DNA from: Berkiella_A sp050252335
GTDB lineage: Bacteria; Pseudomonadota; Gammaproteobacteria; Berkiellales; Berkiellaceae
DNA length: 29,899 nt
Direction: 5' to 3'
Assembly: GCA_050252335.1 (NCBI GenBank)
Contig: JBFWLB010000036.1
Span: 1-29,899, forward strand
Part shown: positions 1 to 9,151 of the stretch, piece by piece
How the letters are laid out: each line of letters opens with the position of its first letter
How positions within the stretch are numbered: the stretch's first letter is position 1
Program-made: the position numbers and the translations under genes
The notes under the pieces: generated by a model
What the model was told of the DNA's origin: nothing
The model's database searches: none
What the model saw: only the letters and a program-made list of their open reading frames with translations

Positions 1-1053
1 CAAACGATTTGCAATTTTATCCAATTGATGAAATCTTACGAGATTCTTTTTCCAAGTTCGCATATCTGTAACCGTCAATCCAGATGCATAAGCACCTGAT
101 TCAGTAATCGACTTACCAACATTTGAACATCCAACAATGCTAACTTGATTTGTAATATTAATATGGCCATTAATATTTGAAGCACCACCAATTAAGCAAT
201 TTTGTCCAATGACAGAACTACCCGCAATACCTGTACATGCAGCAATCGCTGTGCCTTTACCAATTTTAACGTTATGACCAATTTGAATGAGATTATCTAA
301 AATTACATCATCTTCGATAACGGTATGATCAATAGCACCTCTATCAATTGTGGTATTCGCGCCAATTTCAACACGCTCACCAATACGGACGCCACCAATT
401 TGAGGTACTTTAACCCAATGCGCACCATTTCGAACAAAGCCAAAACCATCGCTACCAATCACCACACCACTGTGAATGACGCACTGTTGGCCAAGGTGAC
501 AGTTGCTATATATGTTCACATTGGGATGTAAAAAGCTACTTTTCCCAATAATGGAATCGTCACCAATAATACAATTTGCTTGTATGATTACATTTTCTTC
601 GATAATAACATTTTTACCAATAACAACATTTGGCCCAATAAACGTTTTAGGATGGATCTCAGCCCCTTCACCGACAACAACCGAAGGATGTATTGACGGA
701 GAGAATTGTAATTTAGGGAATAACAAATGCACTACTTTTACAATAGCTTGTCTTGGTTCATCATGAATCAAAAGTGGAATATTCAAATCACGCTCTTGTT
801 CAAAAATGCCTTGAGTCGTAATGAGGGCAGATGCTTGCGTATCCGCTAAGTGCTGTCGATATTTATGATACTGATCGCTATTATTTAAAAAAGTAATTTG
901 AGCTTTGTGGGCACTTTGAATTGTACCCACGTTTTCTATAATAACATCGCCCTCTCCAACAAGCTTTGCACCAATTGCTTGCGCAATCACTTTCAAAGGC
1001 AAAGGTTTAGATTGCGAGGCATATTGAGGGCTGCTAATGTTTTCTAAATTCAT
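1..1053 (-). CDS. lpxD: UDP-3-O-(3-hydroxyacyl)glucosamine N-acyltransferase LpxD, 3' end cut by window edge
   Basis: Third step of lipid A synthesis: transfers a 3-hydroxyacyl chain from acyl-ACP to UDP-3-O-acyl-glucosamine in the cytoplasm. The frame is open from the ATG at 1053 to the window edge (351 codons; E. coli LpxD has 341 residues), so only the last few residues are probably missing. The N-terminal uridine-binding domain comes first (residues 1 to about 100), then a left-handed beta helix of many hexapeptide repeats (for example VVIGKNVIIEENVIIQ, IGQNCLIGG, INGHINIT). The C-terminal helix reads FHQLDKIANRL as in the family. The conserved SDGFGF segment with the catalytic-histidine region (VIHSGVVIGSDGFGF) is present. 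It lies 26 bases after skp at the end of the rseP-bamA-skp-lpxD run, the usual gammaproteobacterial order. Confidence 0.95.
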   Translation of the reverse strand, partial: MNLENISSPQYASQSKPLPLKVIAQAIGAKLVGEGDVIIENVGTIQSAHKAQITFLNNSDQYHKYRQHLADTQASALITTQGIFEQERDLNIPLLIHDEPRQAIVKVVHLLFPKLQFSPSIHPSVVVGEGAEIHPKTFIGPNVVIGKNVIIEENVIIQANCIIGDDSIIGKSSFLHPNVNIYSNCHLGQQCVIHSGVVIGSDGFGFVRNGAHWVKVPQIGGVRIGERVEIGANTTIDRGAIDHTVIEDDVILDNLIQIGHNVKIGKGTAIAACTGIAGSSVIGQNCLIGGASNINGHINITNQVSIVGCSNVGKSITESGAYASGLTVTDMRTWKKNLVRFHQLDKIANRL

Positions 1054-1079
1054 CTTATAGTAGCTCAACTAATTTCAAA

Positions 1080-1592
1080 TTAATTACTTAATGCTTTGAC
1101 AACTTTATTAGTGATGTCAACCTGAGCAGAAGCATAGAGTTTTGTATCTTGATGTAAAATAATATCGTATTTTTCTTTTTCAGCGATATCATTCACAACT
1201 TTATTGACTTTTTCTATTAGCTTTTGCATTTCTTCTTGATAACGCGCAGTAGAATCTTCACGGAATTCTTCTTGCATTCTTTGCAATTCGCGTTGACTTG
1301 AAACTAATTCTCTTTCTAATTTAGATTTTTCAGAGTCACTCATAACAGCAGCATTACGCTGGAGTTTTTCTGATTTTTCTTTCATTTCTTTTTCTGTCTT
1401 AACAATTTTTTCTTCTTTGGGTTTAAACTCTTGCTGCAATCTTTCCATAGCTGCCTTTGCTTCTGGTGAACTTGCAACAATTTTACGCATATCTACGACA
1501 CCAATTTTTACGCCATCAGCAGATGCTTGTGTTGGCAAGCTCATAGCAACAAACAATGATGCAACAGAAAGATATTTAACTAGATTATTCAC
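1080..1592 (-). CDS. skp: Periplasmic chaperone Skp/OmpH
   Basis: Trimeric periplasmic chaperone that holds unfolded outer-membrane proteins for delivery to BamA. It is 170 residues (E. coli Skp is 161). A signal peptide covers about residues 1-25, ending PTQASA before DGVKIGVVDM; the IGVVDM strand is the family hallmark. A long charged coiled-coil hairpin follows (residues ~40-135, rich in K/E/Q), then a short C-terminal beta/helix segment (YDIILHQDTKLYASAQVDIT). The start is a GTG at 1592 with an AGGGAG ribosome binding site five bases upstream. It sits between bamA and lpxD, as expected for its role beside the BAM machine. Confidence 0.95.
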   Translation of the reverse strand: MNNLVKYLSVASLFVAMSLPTQASADGVKIGVVDMRKIVASSPEAKAAMERLQQEFKPKEEKIVKTEKEMKEKSEKLQRNAAVMSDSEKSKLERELVSSQRELQRMQEEFREDSTARYQEEMQKLIEKVNKVVNDIAEKEKYDIILHQDTKLYASAQVDITNKVVKALSN

Positions 1593-1623
1593 ACAAGCTC
1601 CCTAACTGAAAACAGTTTAAACT

Positions 1624-3972
1624 TTAAAATACGGTACCAAATGTAAACGAGAACCTCTTCACTTTATCAGCGTTTCTATCAAACTCAAGACTTCTATCCT
1701 TAGTAGGACGAAGCGGTATACCATAGCTAAATACCAAAGGCGCCAAGGGCGATACCCACGTCACAGAAACACCAGCGGAATATCTTAACCCTTTTGGGTT
1801 ACGAGATAAACTCTTGTTGTCGTCATAATATCGATTGACAGAGTCATACACCTGACCAGCATCTAAAAAGAGCTGTGCTCGCACGGATGGAATGTTACCA
1901 ATCCATTCATTAGGTATAACAAGCCCAGTGCTACCCGTTACTAAGAAATTACCACCAAAAGGATTAGAATGGCTGTCTTTAGGCCCTAAGCTATTATCTT
2001 CAAATCCTCTTACACTACTACTACCGCCCGCATAAAAATGGCGATAAAACGGTAATGCAGATGTTTTGCCATAACCATCACCATATCCAAGCAAGCCAGA
2101 AGCGGTAAAGATAAATCCTTTAAAAAGTGATTTATACCACTGCACATCGTAGGTCATACGATAATATTGCAAAGTGGAGCTAGGAACTGAGACTGAAAGG
2201 CTTGCACCTTGACGCAAACCATTTTCAGGAAATAGATATCTATCAAAGGTATTATGTGACCAACCTAAGGCGGCTGTCACTTCATCACTATTATTACCAT
2301 TTTTAGTTAAGAAATTTTCAATTTCTTTAGGTGCATTAAAGGCATCGCCCACAGCTAATTTGGTTGATTGGTAACCAAGACCAAAACTAATACGATCAAC
2401 AGGAGATATAGGATAACTATAGTTAACATTACCTCCCCAAGCATCCGTCGTATAATCAGAAATACTGCTAGAACGACTTAAATCTGTTTCGCTGTAATAA
2501 ACAGAAAAACCACGACTTACGCCATCAATGGTATAGTATGGATTATTATAAGATAAATTATAGGTTTTATAGGCTTTACTTTGGTTAAAACTAAAATCAG
2601 TACTATTACCCGTACCTAAGAAATTTCGATTTGAAATATTTGCATTAAAGACAATACCATCAGAATCAGAATAGCCAATCCCGCCACCTAATTGACCAGC
2701 AGAAGCCTCTTGCACCGTATAGATAACGTCAACCTCATCGCTCACGCCAGGCACAGGCTTTAGATCTACTTTTACTTCTTTAAAATAACCTGTTCTGTTC
2801 AATCGGGTTCGTGAATCTTCAATTAAAAGCGTATTAACAACCGCAGATTCCATTTGAATTAATTCACGGCGCAATACTTCATCTTTTGTTTTGGTATTAC
2901 CTTCAAACAAAATACGTCTAACCTGCATACGATTGCCAGGCTCCACGTAAAAAGTAATATCTGCAACATGCTCGGAGTCATGAACATCAGGTACAGGGTT
3001 TACATTTGCATTTGAATAGCCTTCTTGCCCCAAGCGGTCGTTCAAAGCTTCAACAATCTTTGCAACTTTAGTTCGGGAAAATATTTCACCTTGCTTCAAA
3101 TTTATATACTGCATGAGCTCGGCTTCAGGTAATATGGTAGTACCTGCCAAAGATATTTTTCCAACGGTAAATGGCTGGCCTTCTTGAATGTTTACCGTAA
3201 CATAAATATCTAATTTATCTGGCGTTATGGTTACCTGGGTCGAGGTAATCTGAAAATTCAAATACCCTCTATCCAAATAAAAAGTTCTCAGCTTTTCTAA
3301 ATCAGCACTTAACTTTTCTTTATCATATTGATCACTACGCGATACCCAACTAAAGCAATGCGATTGAGCTAACGCAAATTCTTTTAATAATTCTTCGGTC
3401 TTAAAATCTCTATTGCCAATGATATGTATGGCTTTGATACGTGCCGCTTGGCCTTCGACTATTGTGATCTCAATATTGACACGATTTTTATCTTGTTCTG
3501 TAACCACAGAATCAATTTTGACAGAATATTTACCATGACCAAAATACATACGCTCCAGCTCGTTTCTCACCATTTCCAATGTAGAACGATCAAAAACGTG
3601 GCCTTCGGCTAATCCAGTTTCTTTTAAAGTAGCTTTTAGGTTATCACTGGTTATATCTTTGTTACCCGTGATTGTAATCTTACCTATCGTCGGCCTTTCC
3701 AATAACTCTATGACTAAAGCATTACCTTCGCGTCCCAGCTGAATATCTTGGAAAAACCCCGTATTAAAAAGGGCTTTCAAAATTTCACCACTACGCCCTT
3801 CAGTCATCACATCTCCAATATTTACTGGGAGATAATTGATTACTGTACCTTCAGCAATGCGCTGTAGACCTTGTATCTTAATATCTTCTACGACAAAGGA
3901 CTCAAAGGCGTAGGCTTGATGCACAGATTGGGTTAAAAGACCCGCCAATAAAGCATACCAATACTTATTCAT
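1624..3972 (-). CDS. bamA: Outer membrane protein assembly factor BamA
   Basis: Core of the BAM complex, inserting beta-barrel proteins into the outer membrane. It is 782 residues (E. coli about 810). The signal peptide ends at about residue 22 (HQAYA before FESFVVEDI). Five POTRA domains cover roughly residues 23-420; the first begins FVVEDIKIQGLQRI. The 16-strand barrel follows. The diagnostic VRGF loop-6 motif is at about 654-657, and the protein ends in an aromatic C-terminal strand (RFSFTFGTVF), the usual beta-signal with terminal Phe. It is followed 31 bases later by skp, its chaperone partner. It is separated from rseP by 317 bases, so it may have its own promoter. The protein looks intact. 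Confidence 0.97.
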   Translation of the reverse strand: MNKYWYALLAGLLTQSVHQAYAFESFVVEDIKIQGLQRIAEGTVINYLPVNIGDVMTEGRSGEILKALFNTGFFQDIQLGREGNALVIELLERPTIGKITITGNKDITSDNLKATLKETGLAEGHVFDRSTLEMVRNELERMYFGHGKYSVKIDSVVTEQDKNRVNIEITIVEGQAARIKAIHIIGNRDFKTEELLKEFALAQSHCFSWVSRSDQYDKEKLSADLEKLRTFYLDRGYLNFQITSTQVTITPDKLDIYVTVNIQEGQPFTVGKISLAGTTILPEAELMQYINLKQGEIFSRTKVAKIVEALNDRLGQEGYSNANVNPVPDVHDSEHVADITFYVEPGNRMQVRRILFEGNTKTKDEVLRRELIQMESAVVNTLLIEDSRTRLNRTGYFKEVKVDLKPVPGVSDEVDVIYTVQEASAGQLGGGIGYSDSDGIVFNANISNRNFLGTGNSTDFSFNQSKAYKTYNLSYNNPYYTIDGVSRGFSVYYSETDLSRSSSISDYTTDAWGGNVNYSYPISPVDRISFGLGYQSTKLAVGDAFNAPKEIENFLTKNGNNSDEVTAALGWSHNTFDRYLFPENGLRQGASLSVSVPSSTLQYYRMTYDVQWYKSLFKGFIFTASGLLGYGDGYGKTSALPFYRHFYAGGSSSVRGFEDNSLGPKDSHSNPFGGNFLVTGSTGLVIPNEWIGNIPSVRAQLFLDAGQVYDSVNRYYDDNKSLSRNPKGLRYSAGVSVTWVSPLAPLVFSYGIPLRPTKDRSLEFDRNADKVKRFSFTFGTVF

Positions 3973-4289
3973 ACTTCTTATTCTTCACCGCTTGTTTGAA
4001 TTATAATAATGCGTCGACTGAAATTTTATTTTTGATTTGCTAGCAAACAAACTATTTTGCTTTTGCACTAAGAGTGGCCATACTAACACAGGTCACAATA
4101 AATAAAAGCCACAGAAGTAGATCTTAAAAGATGAAATAGAAGACAATTAACTAACAGTGCATGCATTTATAATGATATAAAACTAACATTAAAGGCTGCT
4201 TTGAAAAAGAAGTTCTATTAGGGGATGACCGTTGTATCATCCCGAAATAACATGGGCAAAGTGATATAGCAAAGACAGACGAGACTCGT
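3973..4289. other. rseP-bamA intergenic region with two small inverted repeats
   Basis: No credible gene is seen in these 317 bases. Two inverted repeats lie just after rseP. GGGATGA (4222-4228) pairs with TCATCCC (4237-4243) across an 8-base loop. AGACGAG (4277-4283) pairs with CTCGTCT (4285-4291) and overlaps the rseP stop codon. Neither is followed by a clear U tract on the minus strand, so they are only weak terminator candidates. The region should also hold any promoter for bamA-skp-lpxD, but I could not pick one out with confidence. Confidence 0.4.
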
Positions 4290-5651
4290 CTAAGCAAACA
4301 TTCTCAATAAATCATTATAAAATGCTACAGTCATCAAAAAGATCAGCAACAACATGCCTAGCTTATAGCCGAATATTTGCACTTTTTCTGATACAGGCTT
4401 ACCGGTGAATATTTCAATCACATAATAAAGTAAGTGTCCGCCATCAAGGATCGGAATGGGAAGCAAATTAAGCACACCTAAACTAATGCTGATTAAGGCT
4501 AAATAATTTAAATATTGTTGGAACCCAATTAAAACCGAAATACCCGCGCCTTGCGCTAAAGTGATTGGTCCGCTTAAATTATATAAACCCACGTCGCCCA
4601 CAATCATTTTGCCAATAAGCTTCAAAGTAACCGAAATAAACTGACCTGTCTTTTGAAAAGACTCAATCATGGCATGCCAAGGATCAAAGCGCTCTACCCA
4701 TTTATATTCATCAGACAGTTCTGGAACCTTGACTTTAAGTCCAGCAAAGCCTACCTGTTTACCATTTGCACCAATATTAACGCGTGGAGCAAACACAATA
4801 GTCTTATGACTATCCTGACGTTTAATAACCACGCTAATCGGCTGTTGAGGACTTTTTTCAATAACTGCTGTAAATTCACTCCAGTTTGAGATAGGACGAC
4901 CATCAACTGACACAATTTCATCACCCGGCAAAAAACCTGCTTTCTCTGCTGGCTCATCCGGCATGACAGAATAGATAACAGGAGGAATAGGCGTATGGTA
5001 AGCCTCAATACCCAGCGAATCTAATAAATCCGGTTTTTCTCTACTGATTGCCCAATTCTGTAAATTAAGGCTCACAGCTTTGTTATCACCAGACACGGTT
5101 TTAACATCAAAATGCAAATAATCTGTATCGCCCAGACGAGACATAATTTGCTTGAAAACACTTGCCCATGTACGCGTTTCAATAGAATCAACCGCTAAAA
5201 TCTGATCACCAACTTGCAGGCCAGACTGCGCTGCGATGGACTGTGGTTGAACCTCTCCTACAACAGGAATTGTTCCTGTTAAACCAATCATGAACATCAG
5301 CCAGAAAGCAAAAATTGCGAAAATGAAATTAAAGATAGGGCCTGCGGCAACAATACTAAAACGTACCCAAACAGGTTTACGATTGAAAGCATGCGGCAAA
5401 TCAGCCTTCGCAACATTTCCTTCTCTCTCATCAAGCATTTTGACATAACCACCCAATGGCAACATCGCGATGACGTACTCTGTCCCCGCTTTATCCTGCC
5501 AACTGAATAATCGTCGACCAAAACCAACAGAAAATTTTAAGACTTTAACGCCTAATTTTCGAGCAACCCAGAAATGCCCAAATTCATGAAAAGTCACTAA
5601 AACACCGATTGCGATAATAAACGCTGATATTGCAATCAAAATCATAGACAT
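4290..5651 (-). CDS. rseP: Site-2 intramembrane zinc protease RseP
   Basis: Cleaves anti-sigma factor RseA (after DegS) in the inner membrane to release sigma-E, and removes leftover signal peptides. It is 453 residues against 450 in E. coli. The zinc site HEFGH is at residues 22-26 in the first membrane helix, exactly where E. coli has it. Two PDZ domains follow (about 125-215 and 220-300; the second contains AEKAGFLPGDEIVSVDG). The third zinc ligand lies in NLLPIPILDGGHL, with Asp at about 403. A final membrane helix is near the C terminus. The ATG at 5651 has an AAAGG ribosome binding site eight bases upstream. It is upstream of bamA, as in relatives, but separated from dxr by a repeat-filled gap. 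Confidence 0.96.
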   Translation of the reverse strand: MSMILIAISAFIIAIGVLVTFHEFGHFWVARKLGVKVLKFSVGFGRRLFSWQDKAGTEYVIAMLPLGGYVKMLDEREGNVAKADLPHAFNRKPVWVRFSIVAAGPIFNFIFAIFAFWLMFMIGLTGTIPVVGEVQPQSIAAQSGLQVGDQILAVDSIETRTWASVFKQIMSRLGDTDYLHFDVKTVSGDNKAVSLNLQNWAISREKPDLLDSLGIEAYHTPIPPVIYSVMPDEPAEKAGFLPGDEIVSVDGRPISNWSEFTAVIEKSPQQPISVVIKRQDSHKTIVFAPRVNIGANGKQVGFAGLKVKVPELSDEYKWVERFDPWHAMIESFQKTGQFISVTLKLIGKMIVGDVGLYNLSGPITLAQGAGISVLIGFQQYLNYLALISISLGVLNLLPIPILDGGHLLYYVIEIFTGKPVSEKVQIFGYKLGMLLLIFLMTVAFYNDLLRMFA

Positions 5652-5723
5652 GTATTTAACCTTTCCATTTAGCTATTTGAAACAATTTCTAGTACAGCGT
5701 AACGTTATTTTTTAATAGAATTG

Positions 5724-5800
5724 CTGATTCGCGCAGCGAATCAAAATGCCTCTACCAATTTTGGGAGAGGATGGCTGAAAGCCAGGTGAGGGTTAAATAT
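5724..5800. repeat. Short palindromic and REP-like repeat in the dxr-rseP gap
   Basis: A perfect small hairpin, GATTCGC-GCA-GCGAATC, lies at 5728-5744. It is followed by a stretch containing GGGAGAGGATGGCTGAAAGC and then AGGTGAGGGTTAA. A related TTAACCCTCACC string is seen after glnD near 15889-15900. I take this as a dispersed intergenic repeat, not a gene. The repeat boundaries are approximate. Confidence 0.45.
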
Positions 5801-5851
5801 GAAGGAGGTAAAGTTAAATCTCCAATATCAATCCCCCTGGTGCTACGCACC

Positions 5852-6123
5852 GCCCCCCTTTACAAACTGAGGTATCCCCACGAAGCTTCGTCATTGCGAG
5901 CGGAAGCCGTCTGTAATTGATTGAAAAAAACACAAAAAATTCATGGCTAAAGCGAAGCAATCTATCATGAAATCTTTAAGAAAAGCATGAAAAGAAAGAT
6001 TTTAAGATGGATTGCCACGCAAAAGACGTGATAGTTTATATCTTATTTCACCTTTTTCCTGCGTCTTTTTGCTCGCAATGACGAATCTTCATTCCTGGGG
6101 ATACCTCCGCTTCAAAAGTGGGA
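5852..6123. mobile_element. MITE-like non-coding element with long imperfect terminal inverted repeats
   Basis: The left arm (about 5852-5901) reads CCCCCCTTTACAAACTGAGG, then TATCCCC and CGTCATTGCGAGC. The reverse complement of the right arm (about 6071-6123) reads CCCACTTTTGAAGCGGAGG, then TATCCCC and CGTCATTGCGAGC. The arms pair over about 50 bases with a few mismatches. The internal ~170 bases have no open frame; they contain a second inverted motif (GAAGCAATCT near 5955 and GATTGCCACGC near 6008). There is no transposase, so the element would have moved in trans or is a RPE-type repeat. It fills the gap between dxr and rseP, which are usually nearly adjacent. Confidence 0.65.
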
Positions 6124-6173
6124 TTTCCCATTCGCTTCGCGAATATTAAAAACTTATTTTAAAGTGCACTAAT

Positions 6174-7358
6174 CTAAAACTTGCGAATTTCTTTCAGTGT
6201 TTCATTTCTTGCAATACTATCCACCTGCAAGACTTGTTCTATCGTATCAACAGATAAATCAAATAATTTATTCATGATTTTTTCTATGATGACGGGTATC
6301 GCATTAAAACGCACCTGCCCTTGCAAAAATGCATGCACTACCACTTCATTACTCGCATTTAAAACTGTAGGTGCCGCCTTACCTGCACGCATAGCATCAT
6401 AAGCTAAGCGCAAACAAGGAAATTTGCTTGTATCAGGCGCAAAGAAGTTTAGTTTTGCAACTTCTATCAAGTCTAAAAATGGTGCCTGAGAGGCTATTCG
6501 ATGTGGCCAAGCCATGCTATGAGAAATAGCAATGCGCATATCATGCGCCCCCATATGGGCTAATAAAGAACCATCACAATAGCTGACCAAAGCATGGATA
6601 AGGCTTTCAGGGTGCACCACAACGTCAATGCAATCGTGTTTTATTGCAAATAAATGACTTGCCTCGATGACTTCTAAACCTTTATTCATTAAGGTAGCAC
6701 AATCTACTGTGATTTTCTGTCCCATTTTCCAATTTGGATGCTGAGAAGCCATGCTAGGTGTTATGTCGGCAAATGCTTCTTGAGGATAATGTAGAAAAGG
6801 CCCTCCAGATGCCGTCAGTGTTAATTTTCTCACTGTTTTGGGTAAAGTTTGGCCTACTCTGTAGTTATCGGGTAAACATTGAAAAATAGCATTGTGTTCA
6901 CTATCAACAGGAATAATGGTTGCGCCATATTCTTCAGCAGCGTGCATCATTAAAGCGCCAGCCATCACCAAAGGTTCTTTATTGGCTATTAAGACCACTT
7001 TCCCGGCTTGGATTGCTTTTAAGGTTGGCATCAAACCTTTAGCACCAACAATCGCACTCATTACTTTATCAACAGAGACTAAGCTAACAACTTCGCACAA
7101 TGCCTCTTCACCGGCCAATACTTGTGTTTTCAAGCTTGTTCCCGAAATAAGACTTTGTAATTTTTGAGCCGCTTCTTGATCGCTTAAGACAGCAAAAGCA
7201 GGTTCAAATTTTAGGCATTGCTCAAAGAGTACTTGAAAAGATTGATGCGCGCATAAAGCAATCACGTCAAACAGGTCTTGATTGTGAGCAATCACATCAA
7301 GCGTATTTTGACCAATAGAACCCGTAGCACCGAGTATACAAATACCTTGTTTTTTCAT
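6174..7358 (-). CDS. dxr: 1-deoxy-D-xylulose 5-phosphate reductoisomerase
   Basis: Second enzyme of the MEP isoprenoid pathway: NADPH-dependent rearrangement and reduction of DXP to MEP in the cytosol. With the ATG at 7358 it is 394 residues (E. coli 398). This start gives an ATGA overlap with the cdsA stop and the family N-terminus MKKQGICILGATGSIG, so I prefer it to an ATG six codons upstream. The Rossmann loop GATGSIG is at residues 10-16. ANKEPLVMAG, the metal-binding PVDSEHNAIFQCL and the TASGGPF loop are all present, followed by the C-terminal helical domain. It is translationally coupled to cdsA and supplies isoprenoid precursors used by UppS in the same operon. Confidence 0.97.
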   Translation of the reverse strand: MKKQGICILGATGSIGQNTLDVIAHNQDLFDVIALCAHQSFQVLFEQCLKFEPAFAVLSDQEAAQKLQSLISGTSLKTQVLAGEEALCEVVSLVSVDKVMSAIVGAKGLMPTLKAIQAGKVVLIANKEPLVMAGALMMHAAEEYGATIIPVDSEHNAIFQCLPDNYRVGQTLPKTVRKLTLTASGGPFLHYPQEAFADITPSMASQHPNWKMGQKITVDCATLMNKGLEVIEASHLFAIKHDCIDVVVHPESLIHALVSYCDGSLLAHMGAHDMRIAISHSMAWPHRIASQAPFLDLIEVAKLNFFAPDTSKFPCLRLAYDAMRAGKAAPTVLNASNEVVVHAFLQGQVRFNAIPVIIEKIMNKLFDLSVDTIEQVLQVDSIARNETLKEIRKF

Positions 7359-8194
7359 GCTAACACGGGCCCCCAATATGAAATAAAGATGGCATATAAT
7401 GGCAAGGTTGGTAATAAACTATCGATACGATCTAACAAACCACCATGCCCAGGCAGCAATTTGCCACTGTCTTTAACGCCACCAATACGTTTTAGTAAGC
7501 TTTCAAATAAGTCACCAGCGATTGAAAGTACACTGATAAGTGACACAAAAGACAACCATAATGGGAGGTGATTTAAAACTCGTGGTAAAGAAGATAGCTC
7601 AAACATATGCCAAACAGCATAGATAAGCCCACCTACAACCAAAGATCCCACAATACCGCCGATAGCGCCCTGCAACGATTTCCCAGGACTGATAGGAGAC
7701 AGTTTTGTTTTTCCCCATGCTCTACCAACAAAATAAGCAAAGGTATCCGCAGACCAAATCAGTAAAAATAAGCTAATAATTAAAAAGCCGCCCAAGGGTT
7801 GTGCATGTATTTCCGTTAAACCAACCCAGGCAAGTAGCAAAAAGAGCAAACCACTCAAGACGCGAAGTTTCTTCGATCGAAAGAGCGTTGTCTTTTCTGA
7901 TTGGAAATTTACAATAGAAAGAAGTGGCACTATCCAAAAAGCGGAAGCCAACAATACAATATCAGCAGAGAGCCAATGCGAAAAATAATAATACCCAAAC
8001 ATCAATAAGGAAAAAACCGAACAAAATGCTGCGGTTATATAATTATTTTTAAAGCAAAGCTGCCCCCACTCATAACTTGCCCCCAAGAAAATAAGAGCCG
8101 CCATCAATGTAAAATGCACTGACGATAAAAAAAAGAGCCCCATTAAAACAAGGGGAATTAAAAAGCACGCGGTTAAGATTCGGTATTTGAGCAT
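7355..8194 (-). CDS. cdsA: Phosphatidate cytidylyltransferase CdsA
   Basis: Inner-membrane enzyme making CDP-diacylglycerol from phosphatidate and CTP, the branch point of phospholipid synthesis. It is 279 residues (E. coli 285). Most of the chain is hydrophobic, with about seven to eight membrane helices. The PROSITE-type signature is complete near the C terminus: SLLKRIGGVKDSGKLLPGHG followed by GLLDRIDSL, including the KDSG and GHGG-DR-D residues. The start at 8194 overlaps uppS by 22 bases, and its stop overlaps the dxr start, so all three genes appear translationally coupled. Confidence 0.97.
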   Translation of the reverse strand: MLKYRILTACFLIPLVLMGLFFLSSVHFTLMAALIFLGASYEWGQLCFKNNYITAAFCSVFSLLMFGYYYFSHWLSADIVLLASAFWIVPLLSIVNFQSEKTTLFRSKKLRVLSGLLFLLLAWVGLTEIHAQPLGGFLIISLFLLIWSADTFAYFVGRAWGKTKLSPISPGKSLQGAIGGIVGSLVVGGLIYAVWHMFELSSLPRVLNHLPLWLSFVSLISVLSIAGDLFESLLKRIGGVKDSGKLLPGHGGLLDRIDSLLPTLPLYAIFISYWGPVLA

Positions 8195-8949
8195 ACGCTT
8201 ACCTGCTCAGAAATTAAGCCAAATCGTCTTTCACACTGATTAAAAAAAGAAACCGCATTATCAAATTCATTCTTATCAAAATCTGGCCATAATGCTTTGG
8301 TGAAAAATATTTCCGAATAGGCTAAATCCCATAACATAAAATTACTCAAGCGCTGGACACCACTGGTGCGAATAAATAAATCAGGCTCAGGTTGCCCTTG
8401 AAAGCTCAAGTGCTCTTCAAACTGCTTCTCTAATACATCCAATGCATATAGCCCTTGTTTTTTTTCTATAAGCTTTTGCATTGCCTGTAAAATATCCCAC
8501 TTACCGCTATAGTTAATCGCGATATTGAGTGTCAAGGCGGTGTTGTTTTGAGTTAAGCTCTCGCTCTCTTGCATTGTATTTCTTAAATAGGAGGCAAAAG
8601 GTGTTCTATCCCCAATAATGCGTAATTTAACATTGTGCTCTAGAAGTCTACCCATGTCTCTTTTTAACAATAAATAAAAAATACGAAATAAATTTCGCAC
8701 TTCCTGAGAAGGTCGTTTCCAATTTTCTTGCCCAAAAGCAAAGAGTGTTAAAACGGGTATTTTATTTTCTAAACAATAGCTAACAGCCTGCCACGCACTT
8801 TCAACACCTTTACGATGCCCCTTGGTACGACTTAAATTTCTTTGGGTTGCCCATCTTCCATTACCATCCATAATGATAGCAACATGATTTGGCACTCTCT
8901 GTTGGTTGGCTTTTTCCCCATGATGGGAACGATATTTTTGTATGCTCAC
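8173..8949 (-). CDS. uppS: Ditrans,polycis-undecaprenyl-diphosphate synthase
   Basis: Cytosolic cis-prenyltransferase that condenses eight IPP units with FPP to give the C55 lipid carrier used for peptidoglycan and O-antigen. It is 258 residues (E. coli 253). The catalytic loop AIIMDGNGRWA places Asp at residue 28, followed by the RTKGHRKG segment. The C-terminal EPDLFIRTSG block and LWDLAYSEIFF are present. The start is a GTG at 8949 with only a weak GGA upstream, but the start of homology fits. A palindromic repeat, not a gene, separates it from frr. Confidence 0.96.
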   Translation of the reverse strand: MSIQKYRSHHGEKANQQRVPNHVAIIMDGNGRWATQRNLSRTKGHRKGVESAWQAVSYCLENKIPVLTLFAFGQENWKRPSQEVRNLFRIFYLLLKRDMGRLLEHNVKLRIIGDRTPFASYLRNTMQESESLTQNNTALTLNIAINYSGKWDILQAMQKLIEKKQGLYALDVLEKQFEEHLSFQGQPEPDLFIRTSGVQRLSNFMLWDLAYSEIFFTKALWPDFDKNEFDNAVSFFNQCERRFGLISEQVSVCSNTES

Positions 8950-8987
8950 TCAGTATCCAAAAAGGCTTAAAGCCTAATATTGCATGA

Positions 8988-9114
8988 TATAGTCTTCGCA
9001 CCTGAGTGTTCAGGGGTGTTGTCTTCGCCATCTCGCAATCCTCATGTACTTTTATGTACATTCCGGTTGCTCGAGGCTTGACGCCTACCCGAACACTCAT
9101 GTGCTGTGACTATA
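8988..9114. repeat. 127-base long palindromic repeat between frr and uppS
   Basis: The outer arms pair: left 8988-9013 (ATAGTCTTCGCACC then TGAGTGTTC) against right 9089-9114, whose reverse complement reads ATAGTCACAGCACA then TGAGTGTTC. Inner arms also pair: GCAATC (9035-9040) with GGTTGC (9065-9070), and ATGTAC with GTACAT around a TTTTAT loop (about 9044-9061). The whole element can fold into one long stem in either strand. A 79-codon minus-strand open frame crosses it, but that is a by-product of the repeat. The sequence looks like a dispersed palindromic element; only one copy is in this window. Confidence 0.7.
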
Positions 9115-9151
9115 GCCAAAGCACTTGATTCCAGGTTTTGCAAGAATAATC

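Noticed and set aside
4222..4291. Strong terminator after rseP
   Set aside because: Inverted repeats exist but no U tract follows on the minus strand; kept only as part of the intergenic description.
7356..7376. Upstream ATG for dxr adding six residues
   Set aside because: The start at 7358 gives the family N-terminus and an ATGA overlap with cdsA.
8861..9100. 79-codon minus-strand frame across the frr-uppS palindrome
   Set aside because: It is produced by the palindromic repeat and the out-of-frame start of uppS; no independent support.
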